Of a stretch of DNA of 64,000 nucleotides, positions 26,858 to 36,000 are shown piece by piece. Below the pieces are notes generated by a model. It was not told the origin of the DNA. It ran no database searches and saw nothing but the letters and a program-made list of their open reading frames with translations. The DNA lies in contig NC_133933.1 of NCBI RefSeq assembly GCF_031877795.1, forward strand, positions 6,260,632 through 6,324,631. The letters are read 5' to 3'. Origin of the DNA: Strix aluco (Eukaryota; Chordata; Aves; Strigiformes; Strigidae). A program made the translations under genes and the position numbers. The first letter of the stretch is position 1; each line of letters begins with the position of its first letter.

Positions 26858-27183
26858 CACAGAATCACAGAATCATCTCTGTTGGAAAAGCCCTTGAAGC
26901 TCCTCCAGTCCAACCATGAACCTCACACTGACCGTTCTCAACTCCACCAGATCCCTCAGCGCTGGGTCAACCCGACTCTTCAACCCCTCCAGGGATGGGG
27001 ACTCCACCACTGCCCTGGGCAGCCCATTCCAACGCCCAACAACCCCTTCTGGAAAGAAATACTTCCTAAGAGCCAGTCTGACCCTGCCCTGGCGCAGCTT
27101 GAGGCCATTCCCTCTTGTCCTATCGCTTGTTCCTTGGTTCAAGAGACTCATCCCCAGCTCTCTGCACCCTCCTCTTCGCCTAC
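26858..27183 (-). mobile_element. CR1 LINE 3' fragment next to the MACROD2 CpG island
   Basis: The left end is cagaatcacagaatcat, the inverted CR1 terminal octamer repeats. It continues with gctcctccagtccaacc, ccctccagggatggggac, gcagcccattccaacgcc and ccattccctcttgtcc. On the minus strand an open frame (26873-27247) reads through the element with the familiar CR1 residues [20 protein letters not shown] and [15 protein letters not shown], so this frame is CR1 debris and not a host gene. The copy is well preserved, 5'-truncated, and ends about 200 bp before the CpG island. Confidence 0.95.
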
Positions 27184-27574
27184 ACGAGGAAGGGCCTTTA
27201 CCTTCATGTGCACACAAGTGAAGTGAAGAGGATCCGTACAGCTGCACGGAAGCGTTTATATTTGTTTATTTAGTGTACGGAAGTTTGCGTGTTTATTTAG
27301 ACAAGGAAAAAATTAACGTCAGGAAGGAGGAGGGAAAAGGGAGAGCACAGCAGGTGCAGACGTGCACCTTCCCTCACTCCCGCTCCCCCGGTGGACCCTG
27401 ACCTCGCCCGGGGGTGCGGGGCTGCAGCCGCGAGCGGCCCTTTTCCCCGCCCCGGTGCGGGGACACGAGCAGAGCCGCCCGCACCTCCGTTTAAACCGAC
27501 CCCGGCAGCCGTTTCCCCTCGTCCCGGAGGCGCCAGGGGAATCCCCGGCAGACGATGGCGGGAGGGAGCGCTCG

Positions 27575-27590
27575 CCCCCCCCCCCCCCCC
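27575..27590. repeat. Poly(C) run, 16 nt
   Basis: This is an uninterrupted C16 on the plus strand within the CpG island. A second run, C13, lies at 27932-27944. Such runs are hard to sequence and their lengths may be inexact. Confidence 0.85.
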
Positions 27591-27664
27591 GGGCCGGGTT
27601 CTGCCGCCCCCGCCCCGGGCCCGGGCCCGGCCCGCAGGCCGCGGCCCCGCCGGGCTCCGACGCC

Positions 27665-27728
27665 GTCGCTTAGCAACGGCTCCCGCCCTCCCGGCCAATC
27701 GGCGGCGCGCTCGGTAACGGCCGGCAAC
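27665..27728. promoter_or_regulatory. RFX-type X-box with extra half-sites and a CCAAT box
   Basis: The imperfect palindrome gtcgcttagcaac at 27665-27677 fits the X-box bound by RFX factors (GTNRCC-type half, then RGYAAC) with one mismatch in the left half. Two more RGYAAC half-sites follow: ggtaac at 27713-27718 and ggcaac at 27723-27728. A CCAAT box lies between them at 27695-27699. X-box plus CCAAT is a known promoter combination, notably in cilia-related and MHC class II genes. Binding here is inferred from sequence only. Confidence 0.5.
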
Positions 27729-27746
27729 CCGGAAGCAGAGGGCGCT
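27729..27746. promoter_or_regulatory. Overlapping ETS-like and CTCF-like motifs
   Basis: ccggaag at 27729-27735 matches the ETS/GABP core, common in CpG-island promoters. It overlaps gaagcagagggcgct at 27732-27746, which resembles the CTCF core (agcagagggcgct), with differences only at the two leading bases. Both are matches by eye to known consensus motifs, and occupancy is unknown. Confidence 0.35.
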
Positions 27747-27761
27747 CGGCCCCGCCCCCGC

Positions 27762-27810
27762 GGGGGAGGCGGGGCGGGGGGCGGTGGCGGGGCGGGACGG
27801 GGCGGGGGGT
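27762..27810 (+). promoter_or_regulatory. G-rich tract with GC boxes and quadruplex potential
   Basis: The plus strand carries at least eight runs of three or more G separated by one to three bases, including several GGGGCGGGG boxes that fit Sp1/KLF binding. This satisfies the usual G-quadruplex pattern several times over. Its place upstream of the start codon, beside the CCAAT and ETS-like sites, fits a core promoter region. Confidence 0.55.
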
Positions 27811-28360
27811 GCCCGCCCGCTCCCTCCCTCCCTCCCTCCCGCCCCGCGGGGGCACCGATCGCGGCGCCGCCACCGCGCAGAGCGGCCGCTGTCGCACCCA
27901 AGCACTCCCCACACCTGCCCGCCCCGGAGGACCCCCCCCCCCCCTCCGAAAAAACTTCACCCCCCCCGCCCCCCTGCCCCCCATCACCCAGCGCCGCCGT
28001 CCGCTCCGCCGCCGCGCTCAGGCCTCTCCCGGCCGGTGCGTCCGCCGGGCCCGGTCCGGCGGCGGCAGCGGCGGCGGCGGGCGGAGGAGGGGGCTGCTGA
28101 GCGGCGTCTGCCGGAGCCAACGGGCGGCGGGGAGGGGGGCGGGCGCTGCGGGGGTGTCGGGTTAGAGCGAGGCGTGACCCAGCTGACGGGCGCCGTGCGG
28201 AGCCGGGCGGCGGGCGCGGAGCCGGCGGCGAGCGGGAGCGGCGGCGGCGGCAGACAGCGGCGCGCGGCGTCGGTAGCGGTCGGCTCTGGCGCGGCGTCTC
28301 GTCCACCCCCTCGTGAGCCTGGGGAACCTGCAGCTCAAAGCCGCCGCCAGCCACACCACC

Positions 28361-28406
28361 ATGTACCCCGGCAACAAGCGGAAAAAGCTCTGGCGGGAGG
28401 AGAAAG
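28361..28406 (+). CDS. MACROD2: MACROD2 coding exon 1 (start codon, residues 1-15 and one base)
   Basis: MACROD2 removes mono-ADP-ribose from acidic side chains of modified proteins through its macro domain. It acts in the nucleus and cytoplasm and has been linked to the DNA-damage response. This exon encodes MYPGNKRKKLWREEK plus the first base of a split codon, closely matching the human N-terminus (MYPSNKKKKVWREEK). The basic, lysine/arginine-rich start lies before the macro domain. The context is ccaccATGt, a good Kozak sequence. An in-frame TAG at 28274-28276, with no ATG between it and 28361, fixes this start. The donor aaag|gtattg follows at 28407 in phase 1, matching the exon 2 acceptor. 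The exon sits in a CpG island, so promoter and first coding exon coincide. Identification rests on recognising the protein, supported by the matching downstream exons. Confidence 0.93.
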
Positions 28407-31400
28407 GTATTGCCGCCCTTCCCGGGGCCGGGCCCGGCCCCGCTTCTCCCGCCTTTACCTCACGTTGACCCGTGCTGGGGGGGGGGTCCCGTCCCCTCAG
28501 AGCCGCCGCCTCGCCGGGGGGTGCCCGGCGGCGCTTCCCGCGCCCGGGGCTGAGGTGACGGGTGGGGGAGGGGGGCGCTCCGTGCTCTCTGCCGTTGTCT
28601 TTCCCCTGAAACACCCCCAAATCCCTCACGGCCGGGGTTCCCCACCGCCTCTCGGCAGCCCGAAGGGTGGGGGGGGACCCCGGCTGTGCGGGATTTGGGA
28701 GCGTTCCACACACCCCACACCCCCCCTCCACCTTCGGTTATCGCTGACTAACTTTGCCTGTGAGGAGCGGGGCCCTGGGGCTGAGGGGAGCGGGGGTTGG
28801 GGAGGAGCAGCCCCTCTCCTGAGGGCTTCCCGCCCTCAAGTCACCTTGTGGAAGTATTTCAGGCCGAAAAGTTAAGCACATGCCGTCAAAACGTGCCTTT
28901 TCTCATTTTAGTGCATAGGTTTCCCAGGGAAAATATGGTTTATTGGTATCGCTGGTGTAACGCGCTTGAGTTCAGCTTCTCGTTTTGATCAGTTGGGGTG
29001 AGGTGTTTGAGGATTGGTGGCTCTCAGAACAACTCCCCCCCGAGAAATATTTATTCCTTTTATTTTTTTAAGGACCCCCCCCCCCCCCCCCCCCCTGTGT
29101 AGTCTCAGTTTATGAAACCCCGATGTCAAACTCGAGAGCAGGAAAACCGTAGGACAAGCATTTTATTCAGACCTTGCCATTTTGATACTTTATCTTGATC
29201 ACGTGGAGGGCAATGTCAAAATTAAGAGAAACTCACACGGTGGAAGTATAATGTTTACGTTGGCTAGGAGGAAATGTTTATTGCCTGGTATGTTTACAAA
29301 TAATCTAGAAATATACCAGGAAGAGAGGAAGAAAAACAAAAACACACCAGTGGGTCATATTTTAAGGTTTTTTTTCTTTTCTTTCATCACCCCTATGACT
29401 GTGTGTGTGTTTCAATCCAAGAAGGCAGAAAACCAGTTTGAAGGACAGGATTCATCCTTTTTGTCTGTGGCAGAAATCAGGTGCATGTTTCTAAGGAAAA
29501 ATTATTACAACACAAACTGTAGGTTAGCTGCTCCTGTCAAACTCTTTTCAAATGAAGTGAGTTTTGTTGCAAGCTTTTCTCTTTCAAAACTGTCTTACAA
29601 AGCGTGTTTCTGTAGTTAAGGTGAGGCAACAAATTTCTACCAGACATTTTAAGTTTCTGTTTTCAATAGAGAAGATATAGTTAAATCTTCTCAGGCATTG
29701 ATTGTGTGTGATCAACTGTAACTGACTTTCCTTTTACAAGTCCCTAAAGCTGTATGCTGTTACCTTCAAAAAATGATGGTTTTATGCTGGGGGCAGATGG
29801 GAAAAGGTTTCTGGTAGGCTCTGGTGAGTGTTCCCATTATTCCCACTTGTTTCTTCCAGCTCTGCTGCTGTCTGTGTGAATTCATAGCCTGGCGTGTGAA
29901 CTTGAACCCTGGGTAGGGAGGGTCGAGTGGAGGGGCTGGAGGCGAAGCTGCAAACCTGAGCTGCAGGCACGCTTTCGTTGTCGTAGTCAGCTGTGGGGAT
30001 GATGGTCTCCATCAGTACGGTGATGTTACCGAATGCAAACCAGAGCTCACGACTGCTGGGGAGATTTTTCTATCCAGGGGAGCATGCTTGTGAATGCTAG
30101 CTGGCCAGAACTCAGCGTCTCTTTGCCTAGTGAGAATGAACAGTGTTTGCCAGTCTTCTGCTCCAGTAACTCTCTTCCAGTGTCATGCTGATGATCCTGG
30201 CCTGGAGTACTTTGAGTGAGGAGGGTAGAAAAAACTTCAGCGTTCATTGTTGGCATTGCTCTTCAGCTTGTAGCCCTGTGTGACTGTTCTTACCAAGTAC
30301 TTTCTCTGCTAGAGACAAAAACTATAGAAGCCCAACTTCCTTCCTTTCTACCCACATTGTACTTTTGAAATCAGATCTTTTGTTAGGTCTGCCTTTGCCT
30401 TTCTCAGGTAGTTCTGAACCCCTGCGAAGCTGGCTGTGCTTGCTGGTTCTACTCCTCTCATGAAGCTCTGAGTGCAATCCTTCTCAGCCTTTTATATTCT
30501 GAAGAACTTTTTACAAAGAAAAAGCACTGATTGCTAAATATTGAGTTCAAACCCACTGACAATACATTTGCTTTTCTTAATTACTTTCATGGTAATTAAG
30601 GGTTGGTCTGTGCTCTCCCAGGAGACTCCCTGCTTGAGGACAGCTGAAACAGAATAGGAGCAGGACTGCAGTTGATTTCAGTCTTAGATGCAGGACTGTT
30701 CTGCCTGCAGACTTTGAAAGGCACTTCATAAAGCTACAGGCAGAAAACCACTTGCAGCTGAGGCTGTTGGAAGTGTCTTCCCAGAGGTTTGTGCATAATT
30801 AAGACTCAGTTTAAGTTCTTGCTGCTGACTCGCAAGAGCAAAGTTGTCTAAAACCTTCCTAGAGAGAGGAACTTTGTTTTGAAGGCACAGAACTGGCTCT
30901 GTAACCTCTTCAGCAAAAGGCATTCAAACTTCCTCTGCCTGTCAGTCCCTCAAACCTGGCACACTCTCCTAGGTTTGCCTTTCTGTAGTGCTTCGAACAG
31001 GTACATTAAATACTTGGTGTTTTGTATGCCTGAAGATCAAGTAATGGAGTTAAGTGCATATCTGTTGTGCATAACGGCGATCCTAATCATATTAGCTTTA
31101 TTTTTGCAGTTGTAAATATCCAGTTAAGATACCAAGCCTGAATAATGGGACAGAAATGTTTCTGTCAACTGAAGAAATTGGTAGTACTGTCAAAAATATC
31201 AAAAAAACCTTATTTTGATAAGGCAATCTGTGCTCAAAACCTGCCTCTGGTTATTAGACTGTGCTGGCCTGCATAATTAGGAAACTTTATTTTGCAAAAA
31301 AACCCCCAACCCAGTGAAAGTGATTTTCTCTTTTTTTTGTTTTGAAGGTTTGATCTGAGAAGCGGTTTTCATATTCAGCTTGCTCACTGCTCCTTCACCT

Positions 31401-32981
31401 CAAGATGAAAATATTCTTTTCATGTCCATCTAATCCTTTGTGCCCAAGGCAAATAATATGGGTCTAGCCCTCCTCTACAGCCCTAAAAACTCTTGAATCA
31501 TCAAAGAGCATTTATTACTGATTAATGTGTCAAGAAAAACTACTAGTATGGTAATAATAGTACAGTGCCACTGGTAAAAACAGACCCAGAGATCTGATTA
31601 GTGTATGGGCATCATGGTATGCTCCACAGCTTGGTTTGGGTTTTTCCTCCCCTCCCTCCTTTTGGAAGAGGAAGAGCTCTGCGTCATGCTGAGCTAATAC
31701 TAAGCATTGATGAGGTGGGGTGGGAGAAGAGGTTGTGGCTGCAAAAATCAGGTACAGGGTCTTGCTGAAGCACAGGGGTTGTTCGCAGTGTTGTGTCTTT
31801 AGGATGCTTTTTTTCTTACCTTAGAACTTAGTTCATTTATAGCAAGGTCTGAAGAAGAGTGAAGTTGGCAGTAGCCGTCATAATTGTACAATTTTTGAGG
31901 CTTCACTTTTTATTAAATGTCTGAAAAAGACATGGTGACTTTCTCAGGACAAAACAACCATCCATATGGGTTTTAGTGTGGTAACCAAGTGTGTTATATT
32001 AATGCTCAAATAAAAATCTCTAAAGCTTAACCCACGGTGCTCACTTTAAATCCAGGTTCTGTTTGGCAGCACTTTAAATCGAGCGGATGCAGTTCGTGCT
32101 GGTCCTGGTCTGCTGTTTTGAAACATATTTAGCTGGTGGATGGCAGTGGGCCTTCCTAGCACTTGGGATTATGTTCAACCAAAGTTTGTCAGATTTACAT
32201 AATTGTATTATTTACTCTTGAGTACCTAATGAATATCCTAGTATTTTCTACAGCTACTGATTTTTTTATTTTTCCGACCGAAATGGGATTAAACGCCACT
32301 GGATGTGTTTAAAGTGAATGACTGGTTTTCTCATGCTTAAAATGACATTGTTTGCAGAACAAAAAACCAACCAAACAAAAATGCTTCTCTTATCACCCCA
32401 GCCATCTAGCAAGCGACATAACATTTGTTTTAGCTCTCATTTCTTTTGTAATGTAGTAGCACTTCGTTAATTTTGTGCCCTGCCTTTACTTGCTGGCATT
32501 GGTGAACTTTTTTCAGTAAAATGGTTCAATTTTGATCTTCCTAACTTTGGTGGTTTTTTTTTTTTTAAAGGTCTGGTTTACAAATGCAGAACCTGAAGAA
32601 TAGACTTTAATTACCTGAACATTCTCTATGAAACAATTCCCTACTTGATAAACTTGCTGTTAGTTCTCTGATCCTTGAATTAAAGTGGGAGGAATAAGAG
32701 GCACAGTAGTGATGTGGGGAGGAAGTCTGGACAGTTGAGAGAGTAGTGAAGAGGCATTTCTTTTTGCTGGACTAGGATATCCATAAATAAGCGTGTGCAG
32801 TTGTTCAGATGCCCTGTGGTTTACTCCTAGTACTTGTAACTCATTGAATCACCTGTGCTTGGTTCTCTCAAATGGGATTTAATTGCAGCAAGGACATGGA
32901 ATTGGTCACTACTTGGCCAGTGTGCAAGAATATATGAAAGCTTGCAAACCTTTTTTTTTTATTTCTCTTTCCCCTAAACAG
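28407..32981 (+). other. MACROD2: MACROD2 intron 1
   Basis: This 4.6-kb intron runs from the gtattg donor to the acceptor ctttcccctaaacag, which has a good polypyrimidine tract. Its first 300 bases are still CpG-rich and G-rich on the coding strand: a G10 run at 28477-28486 and ggtgggggaggggggc at about 28561-28576. The rest is ordinary AT-rich sequence. A C21 run lies at 29075-29095. A 145-codon plus-strand open frame at 29182-29619 has no recognisable domain and I treat it as chance. I see no CR1 copy or further exon. Confidence 0.88.
29075..29095. repeat. Poly(C) run, 21 nt
   Basis: This is the longest C homopolymer in the window, flanked by aagga and tgtgtag. It lies in intron 1 on the coding strand. 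The length may be affected by sequencing error. Confidence 0.85.
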
Positions 32982-33098
32982 AGCGTTTGCTGAAGATGAC
33001 CTTGGAAGAAAGACGCAAAGAGTACTTAAGGGATTATGTTGCATTGAAAAATATTCCAACATGGATGGAAGACTTAAAAAGTAAGAGTGAAAGTGATG
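32982..33098 (+). CDS. MACROD2: MACROD2 coding exon 2 (residues 16-54)
   Basis: This 117-bp exon completes the split codon as E, then encodes RLLKMTLEERRKEYLRDY followed by VALKNIPTWMEDLKSKSESD and the first base of the next codon. The first block is nearly identical to human MACROD2 (RLLKMTLEERRKEYLRDY). The second half is more variable, as in other vertebrates. This segment forms the N-terminal helical extension packed against the macro domain in the family. The acceptor is cccctaaacag|ag and the donor is gatg|gtaagt, both strong and phase 1 on each side. A second GT donor candidate (aaaa|gtaaga, GT at 33081) lies 18 bp upstream in the same phase. Its use would remove six residues (SKSESD region) without a frameshift. 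Confidence 0.95.
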
Positions 33099-36000
33099 GT
33101 AAGTAAAACAGGGGAATTTCTTTAAATATAGGACATTCTGTTTCCTCAGTCTGAAGTTACTTCTAGGAGGGCCAAGACTTAGAACCCATGTTGTTACTAC
33201 CAGTGGCAGCCTAACGTGGGGACAAGGGCACTTTCGGGGCAGGGGGGAAAATCCCCAGCAACATTTCTTAAAGCCTCACTGGTGTCCACTAATTCTGCAA
33301 GCATCCCCTGACCGAGTCATAAAAACACTGATATCCTGAAGTGTGTAAAATAGCTATTCTCAGCGTGAGTCAGTCTTACTTTCCAGACGCTCCAGCAGTC
33401 AGCCAAGCCTAATGAACTTTGTCTTTGAAACTTAGCGAGCATAACGATATGGGTAATCTGGGCAAAGTAGTGTTGTTCTGGTAGGTGGCTGAAAAGCAGA
33501 GGGGAAGTGCGCAAGTTGTGTTGTTTTTCTGAAAATCCAGAAATGGTGGAAGTTTAGGTTTGAAGCCTCTCTTACTTATGGTCCTGCCTGCTTTCTTGGG
33601 CTGAGGAACATCAGCCTGGCCTGGATTAACTCCCCTTCTCTTGGCGTGTACAGCGTTATCGCAGTTATGATCACCAGTAGAGTTGTCTAAATACTTGCAG
33701 TGAAGGCTGACCAAAAATGAGAATCCAATTCACTTACAAAATTATGTACAGAATACAGAATTGTTTAAGTGTCTCGTTCTTCATCTAATTCTCTTCCATG
33801 CATACAGGGGTGTGGAAGAGGGATGCCTTCTGAGCTGTTTTCCTCCTCCTTTTTTATTTCCATGTCTTGTTATCCTACTTGGCTGCAGCTTGTGTTTTTT
33901 GGAGGGGTTTCTAACGATGAGACCTAAAGTGTTTCCTGCTCCTGCAGATTCAGGACTAGTATTAAGATCCTTTTGTTACTGTTAAGGGCAAATACTGGCC
34001 TGTGTGAACACCTGTGTAGAGTAATCTTGTGGCTGTAGGTGAGCATGATCTTTATGATAATACTCCAGGTGAGATGAGGCCTGGAACTAATCAGCTGTTC
34101 TTAATAAAATGGGAAAGCTATAACACTTACTTTAGCACAATCTGGAGGAGCTGACAGATTTGCAGAAGCCATTGTCATAAACAACTAATGCTATCATCTA
34201 CTCCTAAAAGCTTTTGAAGTGAAAATATGTCAGAGGTTGCTGAGCTCTTCAATGCTGATGAGTAGTTGTATTACAACAGTACCCATAGACCTCTTTCTCC
34301 CATTAGAGTAGGCCTTTTATAACTTAGAACATCAAGAAGCTGGTCCATCTAGAAAACAAAGGCTGCATAAAAATAAATAAGATGACCTGACTTCTCCAAA
34401 GTTCGTTTTGGGGGCCTGAGGTAGATGGGGATACGTAATATATCATGCGGTTTAACTGGGAGACTCCTTATCCATTCTAGCCTAAACTATGTTTTCATTC
34501 TAACTACTCTCAGATTCTGTATAATGTGCTAAAATTCGCAGATCTTGTATTACTTGGGCTGCTGAATGTGACAAGGTGTGGATTTACGTTGTGATTGCTG
34601 TTACACTTCACATAAGCAAAATGTCAGTGTCTAATATGCGGGTATTGAATCATGGCAGTGGTGAATTTATTTTCTTGTAGCTGCTCTTGCATTCTTTCTG
34701 TTAGTACCCAGTACACTGCAAAAAATGCTGGAAGGCAAAAGTTGTGCTGAAACACTCCTCTGCTACTTGAAGCTTTTGTAATACTGTGCATTCAGGAGAA
34801 AATATCCATAGTCACTTGTTTTCTTTGATGTATTTGTTGTAAATAAGCCGTGTGGAATAGTGATCTTCTAGAAGGTTAGACTGCTGAAATGTTTGTGTTT
34901 CAACTGGTCAGTACAATTAAAAGAAATATGTATATTAATGCGACTGTTACTGTATCTGTTTCAAACTTTATTCACCTTAAATGTTGACCCCACTCTGAAG
35001 GTATCAAGAATGTGTAAGAACTGTCTTTCTGAGTTAAAATACTGAAAAAATTAGAATTTAAGTCTCCTTGCTGATGAGAACTTCAGCTCCCTATACTGGG
35101 ACACACAGAGGGCAACTGGTACAACCTAAATGAGACTCTGGAGAGAGCAAGTGAAGTCCCAGGTGTGATGAAATCAGTGATGACTTGACAGTGCTATGCC
35201 CAAGTTCTGATATTTTTTTCAAGTGAAAGGCTAATTCTGGCAGTGACAAACTAAAGAGGTCTGAAGGGGTGGGGGGAGGGAAAATCCTCTGTGGGCTTGA
35301 CAAGCCAAAACAGCAACTGATGGGGAATGTGGAAAAAGTTCTTTACCATTTACTTCCAACACTGTATACAGTGAAAAAATGACAGATTGATTAGTAAAGT
35401 GTGGAGTGGTTGTTCAGGAAGAGTGATGAGGAGAAATCAAGAAAGGAACCAAGAACAAATAAAGTGAAGCAGGTGCAATCAATCAGCTGCTGGAATAAGA
35501 AGCTGTGGGAGAAGTAGAGAGCATCTGGGCTGGCAGTAGTCCCTGTAGATAGTCAACTGGAGATTAAGGATGTTCAGTACTGCACAAATTTTTGTACTGA
35601 CTGGTAGGGAAATTTGCGTGAAAAATACAAAAGCTTTAGGGTACCCCTTTTTAAATGTGAATGACTCACTGGAGGGTGTTAGGAGGTTCCAGTTAGGCAC
35701 GTGTTTTTGTTATATGGAAGTTTAACAGAAGATTATTGAAAAGTCTGTGTGTGGAACTGCTGAAACTGAAATGACCTGAAAGGTTCACGTTGGGAAGGAA
35801 CCAGCCTGACTGCCATGATACCTCTGCATGCTCTTTATTGACAAGTTTGGAGAAGGTAACTTAGTTTGTGGAGAGAAGCGTTTCTTCCCCACCCCTCCTC
35901 CTCTACCCTTTGGCATGAAGTTGTGTTCAGAACTAAATTCTGAAGACAACCAGTACAGCTTGGAATAAGTTGATGATAAGGTAAATTTTGGCAAGGCTGG

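Larger units (their letters stand above)
27370..28700 (+). promoter_or_regulatory. MACROD2: CpG island and presumed MACROD2 promoter / 5' UTR
   Basis: GC content and CpG density rise abruptly here from an AT-rich background and fall again inside intron 1. The island surrounds the MACROD2 start codon at 28361. No ATG occurs on the plus strand between the one at 27555 and 28361, so a transcript starting anywhere in this interval would have the MACROD2 ATG as its first. Visible motifs are an RFX-type X-box, a CCAAT box, an ETS-like site, several GGGGCGGGG boxes and a (TCCC)5 tract at 27821-27840. No TATA box is evident, as is usual for CpG-island promoters. The exact start site cannot be read from sequence. 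Confidence 0.85.

Noticed and set aside
26873..27247. 124-codon minus-strand open frame
   Set aside because: The residues are the familiar CR1 LINE 3' reading frame ([22 protein letters not shown] type), so it is mobile-element debris.
27491..28354. Long minus-strand open frame (287 codons) in the CpG island
   Set aside because: It is a by-product of GC-rich sequence lacking stops. The translation is low-complexity proline, alanine, glycine and arginine with no domain, and it lies opposite the MACROD2 5' UTR.
27784..28875. Long plus-strand open frame (363 codons) across the CpG island and exon 1
   Set aside because: It has no ATG start, is low-complexity in composition, and runs through the MACROD2 donor into intron 1 in a different frame from MACROD2.
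29182..29619. 145-codon plus-strand open frame in intron 1
   Set aside because: It has no recognisable domain or splice context and AT-rich chance composition. There is no evidence of a retained or alternative exon.
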